Of a DNA stretch of 64,000 bases, positions 27,019 through 37,600 are shown in pieces; position 1 is the stretch's first letter, and each line of letters begins with the position of its first letter. This stretch comes from Hoeflea algicola (GTDB lineage: Bacteria; Pseudomonadota; Alphaproteobacteria; Rhizobiales; Rhizobiaceae). Location: NCBI RefSeq assembly GCF_026619415.1, contig NZ_JAOVZR010000001.1, positions 3,952,501 to 4,016,500 on the forward strand. Direction: 5' to 3'. The notes below the pieces were generated by a model. The model was given only the letters and a program-made list of their open reading frames with translations. It did not search any database and was not told the origin of the DNA. A program made the translations under genes and the position numbers.

Positions 27019-28629
27019 ATGAACCGTTTTGCCGAACTTATCGACATGCTGGCCTTCACGCCCTCGCGCAATGCCAAGCTCGCGCTGCTGCAGGAGCATT
27101 TCCGCACGGTACCAGATCCCGAGCGCGGCTATGCGCTGGCGGCGATTGCCCGCGATCTTGATATTCCCGCGGTCAAGCCTGCGCAATTACGCGCGCTGAT
27201 CTCGGCCCGCATGGACACGGAGCTGTTTGCGCTTTCCTATGATTACGTCGGCGATCTGGCCGAAACCATCGCCTTGGCCTGGCCGCAGAAATCGGGCAAC
27301 CGCGCCGGCAGAAACGATGCGCCGGGATTGACCGAAGTGGTCGAGACACTTGTCGTTGCTTCACGCCAGGCCGGTCCGGCGCTGGTCGAGGACTGGCTCG
27401 ACCGGCTCGACGGGCAGGGGCGCTATGCACTGCTGAAGCTGGTGACCGGCGGTTTCCGTATGGGCCTGTCCGGTCGGCTGATCAAGCAGGCGCTGGCCGG
27501 CTTTGGCAATGTCCATGTCAACGAGATCGAGGAGCTCTGGCACGGGCTCGCCCCGCCCTATCTCGAGCTGTTTGCCTGGCTCGAGGGCAGGGCTCCCAAG
27601 CCGGTCAATGCCGCTGCCGCACCGTTCCGCCCGGTGATGCTGTCGCATGCCATCGACAAATCCGATTTCGAAAAGCTGGACCCGGCCGATTTCGTTGCCG
27701 AATGGAAGTGGGACGGGATCCGGGTACAGGCGACATCCGAGCGCGGGGTCCACCGGCTCTACACCCGCACCGGCGACGACATTTCCGCAACCTTCCCGGA
27801 TCTCGTCGATGCCTTCGGCTTTGATGGTGCGCTTGATGGCGAATTGCTGGTCGCACGAGTGGTGGATGGCGGGACCGAGACCGGCAGTTTTTCCGATCTG
27901 CAGCAGCGGCTCAACCGCAAGAGCGTGACTGCAAAACAATTGCGCAGCCACCCTGCTTTTTTCAGAGCCTATGATTTGCTCCAGGACGGCGACGAGGATC
28001 TTCGCGGGTTGAGCTTTCTCGAACGACGGACGCGGCTTGAAACCTTTGTCTCGACGCTCGATCCGGCGCGTTTTGATTGCTCGCAAATGCTTGCCTTTTC
28101 CGATTGGGACGCGCTTGCAACGCTTCGCGCCAACCCGCCATTGCCGGTGATCGAGGGGGTGATGATCAAGCGCAAGGCGGCACCCTACCTGCCTGGTCGG
28201 CCCAAGGGCGAGTGGTTCAAGTGGAAGCGTGATCCGTTCCTGATCGATGCGGTGCTGATGTACGCTCAGCGCGGCCACGGCAAGCGTTCGGGATTCTATT
28301 CGGATTACACCTTCGGCGTCTGGCGCGCACCGGGTGAGCTGGTGCCGGTCGGCAAGGCCTATTTCGGCTTCACCGACGAGGAGCTGACGCAGATCGACAA
28401 ATTTGTCCGCACCAATACCATCGAACGCTTTGGCCCGGTGCGCTCGGTGCGCGCGGAACCCGATTTAGGCTTGGTGTTCGAGGTCGCGTTCGAGGGCATC
28501 AACCGCTCGAGCCGCCACAAATCGGGTGTCGCCATGCGCTTTCCGCGGATCAGCCGCCTGCGCTGGGACAAGCCGCCGCACGAGGCTGACCGGCTGGAAA
28601 CGCTCGAACGGATGATCGACACACAGTGA
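27019..28629 (+). CDS. Cisplatin damage response ATP-dependent DNA ligase
   Basis: A 536-residue ATP-dependent DNA ligase. An N-terminal helical domain (about 1-190) precedes the adenylation domain, with the lysine nucleophile in EWKWDGIRVQA near 231, then DGELLV, KRKAAPYLPGRPKGEWFKWKRDP, and an OB fold with FEVAFEGINRSSRHKSGVAMRFPRI. This is the TIGR04120 ligase, the hub of the ligase-associated cluster. With the exonuclease, helicase and PdeM it is expected to act in crosslink or strand-break repair; the family was named for cisplatin sensitivity. Confidence 0.93.
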   Translation: MNRFAELIDMLAFTPSRNAKLALLQEHFRTVPDPERGYALAAIARDLDIPAVKPAQLRALISARMDTELFALSYDYVGDLAETIALAWPQKSGNRAGRNDAPGLTEVVETLVVASRQAGPALVEDWLDRLDGQGRYALLKLVTGGFRMGLSGRLIKQALAGFGNVHVNEIEELWHGLAPPYLELFAWLEGRAPKPVNAAAAPFRPVMLSHAIDKSDFEKLDPADFVAEWKWDGIRVQATSERGVHRLYTRTGDDISATFPDLVDAFGFDGALDGELLVARVVDGGTETGSFSDLQQRLNRKSVTAKQLRSHPAFFRAYDLLQDGDEDLRGLSFLERRTRLETFVSTLDPARFDCSQMLAFSDWDALATLRANPPLPVIEGVMIKRKAAPYLPGRPKGEWFKWKRDPFLIDAVLMYAQRGHGKRSGFYSDYTFGVWRAPGELVPVGKAYFGFTDEELTQIDKFVRTNTIERFGPVRSVRAEPDLGLVFEVAFEGINRSSRHKSGVAMRFPRISRLRWDKPPHEADRLETLERMIDTQ

Positions 28630-28696
28630 TGCCGGACTTGCCCGCCGCGTCTGCCATGACTATGTGAGGGCAACGACGAATCCGGGAACCATCACC

Positions 28697-28963
28697 ATGA
28701 GCGACAGGCTGACACGATTTTTGGGCGACACGCCCGGGCGCACGGCGCTCAAGCTGCTCGTCGCATCTTTTGTGGTTGGCGTGATCATGGCCGCGTTCAA
28801 CTGGTATCCGGAAGACATCCTCTACATGATCCGCGATTTCGCGGTCAATTTGTGGGAAACCGGTTTTGCCGCTCTCGGTCGGTTCGGCACCTATCTGGCG
28901 CTCGGCGCCGGCGTGGTGATTCCGGTCTTTATCGTCATGCGGCTGCTCAACTTGCGCAAATAG
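28697..28963 (+). CDS. Small membrane protein, DUF6460-like
   Basis: An 88-residue protein with two hydrophobic helices (LLVASFVVGVIMAAFNWYP and YLALGAGVVIPVFIVMRLL). The pattern MSDRLTRFLGDTPGRTALKLLVASF resembles a small alphaproteobacterial family of unknown function (DUF6460, recalled by eye). It follows the ligase by 67 bp on the same strand and could share its transcript. Confidence 0.75.
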   Translation: MSDRLTRFLGDTPGRTALKLLVASFVVGVIMAAFNWYPEDILYMIRDFAVNLWETGFAALGRFGTYLALGAGVVIPVFIVMRLLNLRK

Positions 28964-28972
28964 GCGCGATCT

Positions 28973-29878
28973 TCAGACCAGTTCCAATGCCGCTTCGAAA
29001 GTGAGCAGGTGCCGTCGCGCCACCGCGTCGGCGTCACGGCTGTAGCCCCCGCCAAGCACGCTGGCCACCGGAATGCCAAGCGAGCGATAATAATCGAATA
29101 CCCGGCGGTCGCGGTCCTTCAACCCCTTATCGGTCAGCGACAACCGTCCCAGCCGGTCGTGCTCGTGCGGGTCGACGCCGGCATTGTAGAACACCAGATC
29201 CGGCGCAAACCCGTCGATTGTTTGCGGCAACAGCCAGGAAAGCGTTTCCAGATAGGCCTCGTCGCGAACGCCGTCGGGAAGCGCGATATCGATGCTCGAT
29301 TGCTGCTTGCGCACCGGATAGTTCTTCTCGTTGTGCACCGAGACAGTGCGGATCGCCGGATTGCCGGCGCAGATTTCTGCGGTGCCGTCACCCTGGTGCA
29401 CGTCGAGATCGATTACCAGCACCCGATTCACCTCGCCATCGGCCAGCAGCAGAAGCGCTGCGACCGCCACATCGTTGAAGGTGCAAAACCCGGCGCCCTG
29501 CGCATGCCGCGCATGATGGCTGCCGCCGGCAGTGTTGCAGGCCAAACCTTCCGAAAGCGCCAGCCGCGCCGCCATCACCGTGCCGGCGGTCGCCAGTTGC
29601 GCGCGCAGACTGACCCGGTGATCGACCTGAAAACCGATCTCGCGTTCGATCAGCGCAGGAACCCGGCAGGCGATCACCTGATCGACGTAGGTCCGGTCAT
29701 GGGCCAGCGACAGCCATTCGGCCGAAGCCGGCGCTGGCGCGTGAAAATGCGCTTTCGACCCCAGACCGGTCTCCTTGATCAGTTCCATCAACCGGGTGTA
29801 TTTGCCCATCGGAAAGCGGTGGCCGGGGGCGACGCCGGCATCGTAGAGAGGGGCGTGAACAATGACGAGATCTGGCAT
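28973..29878 (-). CDS. Histone deacetylase family protein (acetylpolyamine/acetoin-type amidohydrolase)
   Basis: A 301-residue arginase-fold deacetylase. Zinc and catalytic motifs are GGSHHARHAQGAGFCTFNDVAVAA, with the tandem histidines, then VLVIDLDVHQGDGTAEI and FYNAGVDPHEHDRLGRLSLT, followed by VLGGGYSRD. Bacterial members deacetylate small amines or acetylated substrates rather than histones. I start at MPDLVIVHAPLYD (29878); an upstream ATG at 29929 would add 17 residues without homology. Confidence 0.88.
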   Translation of the reverse strand: MPDLVIVHAPLYDAGVAPGHRFPMGKYTRLMELIKETGLGSKAHFHAPAPASAEWLSLAHDRTYVDQVIACRVPALIEREIGFQVDHRVSLRAQLATAGTVMAARLALSEGLACNTAGGSHHARHAQGAGFCTFNDVAVAALLLLADGEVNRVLVIDLDVHQGDGTAEICAGNPAIRTVSVHNEKNYPVRKQQSSIDIALPDGVRDEAYLETLSWLLPQTIDGFAPDLVFYNAGVDPHEHDRLGRLSLTDKGLKDRDRRVFDYYRSLGIPVASVLGGGYSRDADAVARRHLLTFEAALELV

Positions 29879-29995
29879 GGCAGTGATGTGCCGCATCCTG
29901 GCGATTTCGTCCATGCCCGCGCTGTGCAATTTTCCGGCCGCACGTTATCTTCACCAAAACCCTGACGCGAATCATCGCGGGCGACGGAAACTTCC

Positions 29996-31348
29996 ATGAA
30001 GCAAGCTCAGACGCCCGCCACGCAGCCTTCACGGGCCTTTGATGTCACCAACCGCATGGTGTTGGCGATTGCCGTGCCGATGACGCTGGCTTTCCTGACC
30101 ACGCCGCTGCTGGGGCTGGTAGATACCGCAGTGGTCGGCCGGCTTGGCAATGCGGCGCTGCTTGGCGGTCTGGCGATTGCCGCAATCCTGTTCGATCTGG
30201 TTTTCACCTCGTTCAATTTCCTGCGCTCCTCGACCACCGGTCTCGTCGCCCAGGCCATGGGCCGGGGCGATGCCAGCGAGGAACAGGCGATTTTCTGGCG
30301 GTCGCTGACGATCGCCGCCGTCGCCGGCGTCGCTGTGATCGCCGCAACCCCGCTGTTGCTGACAATGGGTCTGGCGTTCATGGGCGCGCAAGGCGAGGTG
30401 GCCGCGGCGGCTGCGACTTACCTGACCATCAGGTCGCTGTCGGCGCCCGCTGCCCTCGCCAATTACGCCATCCTTGGTTATGTGCTCGGCCGCGGCATGG
30501 GCGGCACCGGGCTGTTCCTGCAAACAGTCATCAACGGCGTCAACATCGTGCTGTCGATCTGGCTCGCGCTCGGGCTCGATTATGGACTTGAAGGCGTCGC
30601 CTGGGCCACGGTGACCGCCGAGATCGTCGGCTGTGCCGTTGGTTTTGCCATCATCCACCGCAATTTCGACCGTGCCGATACGCCATCCTGGAGCAGAATC
30701 ATCGACAGGACGGCGATTGCCAGGCTGATGGCGCTCAACGGCGATATCATGATCCGTTCCTTCGCGCTGATCGCAGGCTTTGCCTGGTTCACCCGCATGG
30801 GCACTGGCTTTGGCGAGACGACGCTCGCAGCCAACGCCATTCTGATGAACTTCTTTATGGTCGCGGGCTATTATCTCGATGGTTTTGCCACCGCCGCCGA
30901 GCAATTTTCAGGCCGCGCGGTCGGCGCGGGCTTCCGGCCGGCACTGGTCAAGGCAGTCAGGCTGACGCTTTACTGGGGGCTTGGGCTGGCTGGCTTCACC
31001 ACCGCCTTTTTCCTGTTTTTCGGCGCCGACGTGGTGGCGCTGATGACGACGCTGGAGACTGTGCGCGACGAGGCCGATTTGTATCTGTTCTGGGCGGCCC
31101 TGACAGCACTTTCCGGGGTGCTGGCGTTCCAGATGGATGGTGTCTTTATCGGCGCCACCTGGTCACGCGACATGCGCAACATGATGCTGGTCTCGCTGGT
31201 GCTGTTTATCGGGCTGTCGCTGGCGCTGTCTGCAATTTGGGGCAATCTCGGCCTGTGGATCGCCTTCAACATCTTCCTCGCCCTGCGCGGTTTCACCCTG
31301 CTTGCGCTGTTGCCGCGGCGGATGGATCAAGCGTTCCCTGCCGGATAA
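29996..31348 (+). CDS. MATE-family efflux transporter (DinF-like)
   Basis: A 450-residue protein with about 12 transmembrane helices in two repeats. It shows AVPMTLAFLTTPLLGLVDTAVVGRLGNAALLGGLAIA at the N-terminus and RSSTTGLVAQAMGRGD, typical of the DinF branch of MATE Na+/H+-coupled multidrug exporters. The second repeat begins near LMALNGDIMIRSF. It stands alone, divergent from the deacetylase gene. Confidence 0.9.
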   Translation: MKQAQTPATQPSRAFDVTNRMVLAIAVPMTLAFLTTPLLGLVDTAVVGRLGNAALLGGLAIAAILFDLVFTSFNFLRSSTTGLVAQAMGRGDASEEQAIFWRSLTIAAVAGVAVIAATPLLLTMGLAFMGAQGEVAAAAATYLTIRSLSAPAALANYAILGYVLGRGMGGTGLFLQTVINGVNIVLSIWLALGLDYGLEGVAWATVTAEIVGCAVGFAIIHRNFDRADTPSWSRIIDRTAIARLMALNGDIMIRSFALIAGFAWFTRMGTGFGETTLAANAILMNFFMVAGYYLDGFATAAEQFSGRAVGAGFRPALVKAVRLTLYWGLGLAGFTTAFFLFFGADVVALMTTLETVRDEADLYLFWAALTALSGVLAFQMDGVFIGATWSRDMRNMMLVSLVLFIGLSLALSAIWGNLGLWIAFNIFLALRGFTLLALLPRRMDQAFPAG

Positions 31349-31359
31349 CCCGGGACCGA

Positions 31360-32442
31360 TCAGTCAGGAATCGGCAAGCCCGCATAATGCGCTGTCCGTC
31401 TGTCGCGCAGGTCCGAAAGATGTGCGAGATTCTCCCGGTCACACAGCCGCGACAGATCGCGCAGGATTCCCGCCGGCAGCATCGGCCCGCCATAGATGAA
31501 CCCGGTGTAAAGTTGAATGAGATCGGCGCCAGCGCGGATCTTCTCTGCAGCCGTCTCGGCGCTGTCGATGCCGCCGACGCCGATCAGCGGCATGCTGGCG
31601 CCGAGCCGCTGGCGCATCTTTGCCAGCACGATGGTTGAGCGTTCAAAAAGCGGCCGCCCGGAAAGCCCGCCTGCCTCATTCTGCTTGGGATCGGCGGCAA
31701 GCCCGCTGCGCGACAATGTCGTGTTGGACACGACCAGCCCGTCAAGCTTCTGCGCCAGGCTTTCGGTGGCGATGTCGTCGAGATCGGATTCGCTGAGATC
31801 CGGTGCGATCTTCAAGAACACAGGCACCCGGCGCGCTTTCCGATCACGCTCGGCGAGCACTCTTGTCAGCAATTCGCCAAGTGCTGCGCGGGTCTGCAGA
31901 TTACGCAGCCCCGGCGTGTTGGGCGAGGAAATGTTGACGGTGAAATAGTCGGCAACATCGGCGAAGGTTGCGATCCCCTCGACATAATCCTGGGTCCGGT
32001 CCGTGCTGTCCTTGTTGGCGCCGATATTGACCCCGAGCAGACCTGCCTGCGGCCGCGCGGCAATCCGCGCCAGCGCTGCGGCATGGCCTTGATTGTTGAA
32101 CCCCAGCCGGTTGATCACCGCCCGGTCTCGCGTCAGCCGGAAAATCCGTGGCTTCGGGTTTCCGTCCTGCGGTTTGGGGGTAATGGTTCCCACTTCGACA
32201 AAGCCGAACCCCAGCCGCGCCAGTTCCGGGCCGACCTCGGCATTCTTGTCATAGCCAGCCGCCATGCCCAGCGGGTTGGCAAAGCTCAGCCCGGCGAGCG
32301 TGACCGAGAGCCGCGGGTCGCGGTTGGCGCGGCACCCCGGCACCATGCCGCTTTTCAACGCGGTGATCGACAGCCCGTGGGCCGTTTCAGGATCCAGCGT
32401 GAACAGCGCGTTGCGCGCCAGACTTTCGAGGAAATTGCTCAC
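31360..32442 (-). CDS. pyrD: Dihydroorotate dehydrogenase (quinone), class 2
   Basis: A 360-residue membrane-associated flavoprotein that oxidises dihydroorotate to orotate in pyrimidine synthesis. Motifs are NPLGMAAGYDKNAEV, GFGFVEVGTITPKPQDGNPKPRIFRL, MNRLGFNNQG-type (INRLGFNNQG here), and the catalytic serine in VNISSPNTPGLRNLQ. The C-terminus carries LIGVGGIDSAETAAEKIRAGADLIQLYTGFIYGGP. It starts at GTG 32442, which overlaps the TGA of the upstream DUF952 gene, so translation is coupled. Confidence 0.93.
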   Translation of the reverse strand: MSNFLESLARNALFTLDPETAHGLSITALKSGMVPGCRANRDPRLSVTLAGLSFANPLGMAAGYDKNAEVGPELARLGFGFVEVGTITPKPQDGNPKPRIFRLTRDRAVINRLGFNNQGHAAALARIAARPQAGLLGVNIGANKDSTDRTQDYVEGIATFADVADYFTVNISSPNTPGLRNLQTRAALGELLTRVLAERDRKARRVPVFLKIAPDLSESDLDDIATESLAQKLDGLVVSNTTLSRSGLAADPKQNEAGGLSGRPLFERSTIVLAKMRQRLGASMPLIGVGGIDSAETAAEKIRAGADLIQLYTGFIYGGPMLPAGILRDLSRLCDRENLAHLSDLRDRRTAHYAGLPIPD

Positions 32443-32786
32443 AGCGCCAAGTCCGGAAACACATGTGCGCCGTCGGGCCCGAGCGGTAGCGGCTTGACCC
32501 ATTTGACCGCCGACAGCGGTAACGGCGCATACAGGTGCGGAAACAGCGCGCCGCCACGCGAGGGCTCAAACACCAGCTTATCGCCCAGCGCGCCCGCATC
32601 GACGGCCACCAGCACCAGGCCTTCCTGGCCGGCGAAATGCAGCCGGACGGTCTCGATCGCCTGTTCGCCCGTGGAAAAATGAATGTAGCCATCGGCAATA
32701 TCGATCGGCGCGCCGGTAAACCGGCCTTCTGCCTCGGCAGCCTGCCACATGGTTTCGGTTGCAATCTTGTAAATCGTCGGGTGCAT
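32439..32786 (-). CDS. DUF952 domain protein
   Basis: A 115-residue protein of the DUF952 family (HPTIYKIATETMWQAAEAEGRFTGAPIDIADGYIHFSTGEQ, then VLVAVDAGALGDKLVFEPSRGGALFPHLYAPLPLSAV). The family is thought to share an ADP-ribosyltransferase-like fold, but its activity is unknown. It is the first gene of a two-gene unit with pyrD, with a GTGA overlap; this linkage is common in Hyphomicrobiales. Confidence 0.85.
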   Translation of the reverse strand: MHPTIYKIATETMWQAAEAEGRFTGAPIDIADGYIHFSTGEQAIETVRLHFAGQEGLVLVAVDAGALGDKLVFEPSRGGALFPHLYAPLPLSAVKWVKPLPLGPDGAHVFPDLAL

Positions 32787-32922
32787 GGCTGTTACTCTCA
32801 TTTCGCTGATTGAGGGATTGATCGGGCGTCCCAGTTCGCGGAAATGGCAATCCGCTCTCGATAATGTCGTTATTGCATGTCATGACAGCTTCAGATCCAA
32901 GCGCAAACAGGAGTGTGTCACC

Positions 32923-33360
32923 ATGACCCGATTTGCAGTTGCCTCTCTTGCCATTGCGATGCTGGCTGTCCCCGGCCAAGCCTTCTCGCAGGAGCCGATA
33001 GCAAACCGTTTCACGATGGAAAAGACCGAAAGCGGTTTTGTTCGCATGGATACGCTGACCGGGGAGATGTCGATCTGTCGCGAACAATCCGGGCAACTGG
33101 TGTGCAAACTGGCAGCCGACGAGCGCCGCGCCTTCGAGGAAGCGCTGTCGGATCTCTCGGCCCGCGTTGCCGCGCTGGAGCAGCGCCTTGACGCGGACGC
33201 TCCTGCTGCTCTCGATATCCCGGACGACGCCGAACTCGACCGTGCGCTTGGCGTCATGAAAAAGATGATGCGCGGCTTTTTCGGCATGGCCGAAGATTTG
33301 CGCAAGGAGTTCGATCTGGACCCCGACCATCCGGCCGAACCGCTGCCTGACCGGACCTGA
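32923..33360 (+). CDS. Secreted coiled-coil protein of unknown function
   Basis: A 145-residue protein with a Sec signal (MTRFAVASLAIAMLAVPGQAFSQ). A short beta region (SGFVRMDTLTGEMSICREQSGQLVCKLAADERRAFE) has two cysteines that could pair, and a heptad helix (ALSDLSARVAALEQRLDA) follows. The C-terminus is acidic. CAGGAG precedes the ATG. The pattern is frequent in Rhizobiaceae but I know no function. Confidence 0.75.
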   Translation: MTRFAVASLAIAMLAVPGQAFSQEPIANRFTMEKTESGFVRMDTLTGEMSICREQSGQLVCKLAADERRAFEEALSDLSARVAALEQRLDADAPAALDIPDDAELDRALGVMKKMMRGFFGMAEDLRKEFDLDPDHPAEPLPDRT

Positions 33361-33582
33361 TATGGGCTTAACCCGATGCTGACTGGATCTGATTGCGGGT
33401 GATTCGGGTGCCCAACCGGTGTGTGATGTTGCGGCAGATAGGCGCGGCTGTTCCAAACTGCGGAATGAAGTCTTTGGCCGATAGTGCAGTGCCAGATCAT
33501 CCGCGCGGACCGATCTGGCGTATGTATCTGCACGAGCGAAGGATTTTCTGCGCCCGATACCTGTCGAACGGGAACTGCCGCC

Positions 33583-33891
33583 ATGCGCGCTTTGCAATTT
33601 ACTCTCGCCGGAGCCGCTTTCACGCTTGCCGCCCTGATTGTCTATGCTTTGCTGGACGGATCTTTCACCGCGGCGGGCGCTTGGCTAACGTCCGAGCCCT
33701 GGGGACTTGTGACACTGGCGGACCTTTATCTCGGTTTTGTATTGGCGGCGGTTCTCATCGGCCTGTGTGAGCCCCGACCGGTCGTTGCACTGTTGTGGAT
33801 CCTGCCGATACCGTTTCTCGGCAATATATGGACGGTGATATGGTTCATCATCCGGCTGCCGCACTTGCGCGAACGGTTGGCGCGCCGTTAA
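33583..33891 (+). CDS. Small membrane protein, DUF1475-like
   Basis: A 102-residue protein with three predicted membrane helices (LAGAAFTLAALIVYALLDG, TLADLYLGFVLAAVLIGLCE, ALLWILPIPFLGNIWTVIWFIIRLP). Its layout resembles DUF1475 proteins. The 222-bp gap before it (33361-33582) shows no gene. It ends 66 bp before the response regulator on the same strand. Confidence 0.7.
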   Translation: MRALQFTLAGAAFTLAALIVYALLDGSFTAAGAWLTSEPWGLVTLADLYLGFVLAAVLIGLCEPRPVVALLWILPIPFLGNIWTVIWFIIRLPHLRERLARR

Positions 33892-33957
33892 AGTGGCGCC
33901 GACCAACGGACGTCGTGGTTGGTGTGGTTGCGGCAGCGCGACCGGGAGGGGAACTGC

Positions 33958-34620
33958 ATGGCGCAATTGACATTTATCATCGCTGATGATCACCCGCTGT
34001 TTCGGGGAGCGATGCGGCAGGCGCTGGAGGGAATTGAGGCGGAAGTCAACATTCTCGAGGCCGGCGACTTGGAGGGCGCCCGCACCAAGGCCGAGGCGCA
34101 CCCCGAAGCTGATCTGATCCTGCTTGATTTGACCATGCCTGGCGTGTCCGGGCTGTCGGGGCTCATCGCTTTCCGCGCCGAATTCCCCAGCCTGCCCGTG
34201 GTTGTGGTCTCGGCAAGCGACGATCCGCCAACCATGCGACGCTCGCTTGAACTCGGCGCTTCCGGTTTCATTTCGAAATCCGCCAGCATCGAACGAATCC
34301 GCCAGGGCGTTCGTACGGTACTCGATGGTGGAATCTGGACCCCGCCCGGGGTCGATCTGGGCTCCGAGCATGATCCGGAGATTGCCGCGCTGATTGCCCG
34401 TATCCAGACCCTGACCCCGCAACAGGGCCGGGTACTGGGCATGCTGGCGGAGGGACTGCTCAACAAGCAGATCGCCTATGAGCTCAGCGTGTCGGAAGCT
34501 ACCATCAAGGCGCACGTCTCCGCCGTTCTGCAAAAGCTCGGAGTCGACAGCCGCACGCAGGCTGTCATCCAGTTGTCCAAGATTGGTGCCGAAGTTCTCG
34601 GCCACAACGACGCATCTTGA
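33958..34620 (+). CDS. NarL/LuxR-type response regulator
   Basis: A 220-residue two-domain regulator. The receiver domain shows FIIADDHPLFRGAM, the phospho-acceptor Asp in LILLDLTMPGVSG (about 59), VVSASDD and SKSASIERIRQ. The LuxR helix-turn-helix is LTPQQGRVLGMLAEGLLNKQIAYELSVSEATIKAHVSAVLQKL. GGGAGG precedes the ATG at 33958. It is convergent with the symporter-hybrid kinase 70 bp away, which is the likely cognate sensor; this pairing recurs in proteobacteria. Confidence 0.9.
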   Translation: MAQLTFIIADDHPLFRGAMRQALEGIEAEVNILEAGDLEGARTKAEAHPEADLILLDLTMPGVSGLSGLIAFRAEFPSLPVVVVSASDDPPTMRRSLELGASGFISKSASIERIRQGVRTVLDGGIWTPPGVDLGSEHDPEIAALIARIQTLTPQQGRVLGMLAEGLLNKQIAYELSVSEATIKAHVSAVLQKLGVDSRTQAVIQLSKIGAEVLGHNDAS

Positions 34621-34690
34621 AGCTCTTGACGCAGCCCTGACACGGGAGCCTGAAGCCTTTTGGTCTCGCGTTGTTGGTTGGCTATGGGCT

Positions 34691-37600
34691 TTACTCGGCG
34701 GCGCTTCGCCGGGTGGCGGTGACCTGGTTGAGGAAGGCCCTGAGCGCCGCGGGCTTGATCGGCTTGTTTTGCGTGGCGATGTGGTGGGTTTCGGCCATGC
34801 TGCGCACTTCCGGCGTCCGATCGGCAGTCACCAGTGCCGCCGGGATATCGCGCCGCCACACCTTGCGGGCCGCGACGATGGCCTCGATCCCGGTTCCATC
34901 ATCAAGATGATAATCCGCAAAAATGGCGTCCGGTGCGTCTTCCGTCTCGGCGATCTCGAGACTTTCCTTCATTGAATCTGCCGATAACACGACGCAGCCC
35001 CAGCCGCTCAGAAGCAGTTTCATACCTTCCAGGATCTTTGGTTCGTTATCGACACACAGCACCCGAAGTCCCTTCATATGGGCGGTAATCTGATCGGCGC
35101 CGCTGCGATTGAGCGGTGTCTGGATGCGTTCAATATTGGTCTCCACCGGCAACTCGACCCGAAATTCGGTACCCTTGTCCGATTGCGAGGAGATATCAAC
35201 CGAATGCTTGAGAACACGGGCGATGCGGTCGACAATCGATAGACCCAGCCCCAGCCCGGATGCTGCCCGGGCACCCTCCTCGAGCCGCGCGAACTCCCTG
35301 AACACGGTCCGAAACTTGGTCGATGGAATGCCGATGCCGGTATCGATCACCTGAATGATCACCTTGTCGCCACGCCGCCGGACGCCCACCAGCACCCGGC
35401 CCTCGCGGGTGTATTTGATGGCGTTGGAAACCAGATTCTGGATCAGTCGGCGCAACAGGTTCGGGTCGGAACGGACATACACGCTGGTTGGCATCACCGT
35501 GAAACGCAGGTTCTTCTCGCGCGCTACCGGGGCAAAATCGGTGACCACCCGCAACAGCAGGTCGTTGAGCGGAAAGCTTGCCAGTTGCGGCTTCATCGCC
35601 CCGGTGTCGAGCCGCGAAATATCGAGTACAGCGCCAAGAATGGCCTCCACCGATTCCAGTGAGGAATCGATGTTTTGCACCAGCTTGCGGTTGGCCGAGT
35701 TGCCAATCCGTTCGACAAGGGTGGAGGAGTAAAGCCGGGCGGCGTTGAGCGGCTGCAAGATGTCGTGGCCTGCGGCGGCGAGAAAGCGTGTCTTGCCGAT
35801 ATTGGCGTCTTCGGCGGCCAGTTGCGCTTTCTCAAGTTCCTTGTTGACCCTGGTCAGTTCCGCTGTGCGCTTGGAAACGCGCTGCTCAAGGGTTTCGTTG
35901 GCCTGCTTGAGCGCCATGTCGGCAGCGACCCGCTCGGTGATGTCGGCATAGGTTGTCACGATGCCGCTGTCGGGCATCGGGTTGGACCGGATTTCAACGA
36001 TCCTCTTGTCGGGGCCGATGGTCAGCGAGAAGGTTTCGTCCATCACCAGGAAACGGTCGAGCGCTTCCTGCTCCTTGCCGGGCTCGATGTCACCGCGGGC
36101 GGCCAGAATTGAAATGATGTTTTCCAGCGGAAACCCGACCTGGCCGGCTTGTTCAGGAAGCTCCAGCAACGCCCGGAAGCGCTTGTTCCACACAGTCAGA
36201 CGGTTGGAACTGTCAAACACCGTAATGCCCTGGTCCATTTGCCCCAGCGCCGTTTGCAACAGATCGCGGTTGTATTGCAGGGCTTCGGAGGCTTCGTCGA
36301 GCAGCCGGGCGGTATCGCCGGGCATGTCGTCGGTCCGTTCGAACAGCAGCGACAGCACCAGCCGGGCCGACGCCGAGCCGATGGCGCTTCCGAGCAATTG
36401 TTCGGCAAACCGCAACAACCCCATGTCGGCTGGGTCTTGATCGTTGATCCATCGCCCGATCGCCCGCTCATGCGAATGGAACGAACGTTCGGTCCGCTCA
36501 TGGCCGAGATAGCGGCTGATCGTCTGCTTCAGATCGGCCACGGTTACCTTGGTTTTCCAGCTCCGCCCGGAGGTTGTCAGTCTGCGGCTTTGCGGGATGA
36601 ACATCGCCGCCTGGATCCGCTCGATTGATTTCGGCCGCCGCGAAAGCGATCCGCCGACATAGAGCAGGCAATTGATGATCAGGCTCAGCACCACGGAGTT
36701 GAACAGCGGATCGGCGGTGGGGCCGGTAAAGGAGTGCGTGCCGGGAATGAAAAAATCTAGGATCGCTGCCGCGATATGGCTGTTGTCGGGACCGCCCAGG
36801 CTCGGCACCATCAGCATGTAAGCCCAGATCGCAATGCCGCCCGACAGTCCGGCAATAGCGCCGCGGGCATTGGCCTGCCGCCACAGCAGCCCGCCGAAGA
36901 ACGCAGGCGCCAGCTGGGCAATCGCCGCGAACGACAGCAGCCCGATCGAGGCAAGGCCGGCATTGATGTCAGCGGCGCGGTAATAGGCGAAGCCCAAAAG
37001 CAGGATGCCGGCGATCGCCAGGCGCCGGACCAGCAGGATCGATCCTGAAAAGTCGCCGCTGTGGCCGCCCCGGTTTCTGCGCCGCAGCATCACCGGAACA
37101 ATGATGTCGTTGGATACCATGATGGCGACAGCTACCGAAGCGACGATCACCATTGCGGTTGCCGCCGAAAACCCGCCGATAAAGGCAATCAGCGTGATCA
37201 CCGGCAAGTCATTGGCCATTGGCAGGGTCAGCACAAACAGGTCGCTCTGTTCCCCCGAACCAAATTGCAGCAACCCCGCGATCGCCACTGGCAGCACGAA
37301 GATGTTGATGGCAACCAGGTAGAAAGGCAGCAGCCATCCGGCCAGCTTGAGTTCGCTCGCGGTCCGGTTTTCCACCACCGTGACATGGAACTGGCGCGGC
37401 AGCAGGATGATGGCGAAGGCCGAAAGCACGATCAACAGGCCCCAGCGCAAGGGCGGTGTTTCATAGGCAAGCGCCGTCATCACGCTGGTGTTCTGGGTGG
37501 CGGCGCTGAGCAGGTCCGAAGGGCCGTCAAAAATGAAGAACACCACCGTCAGGCCGATCATCGTGAAGGCCAGCAACTTGACCACCGATTCCATGGCGAT

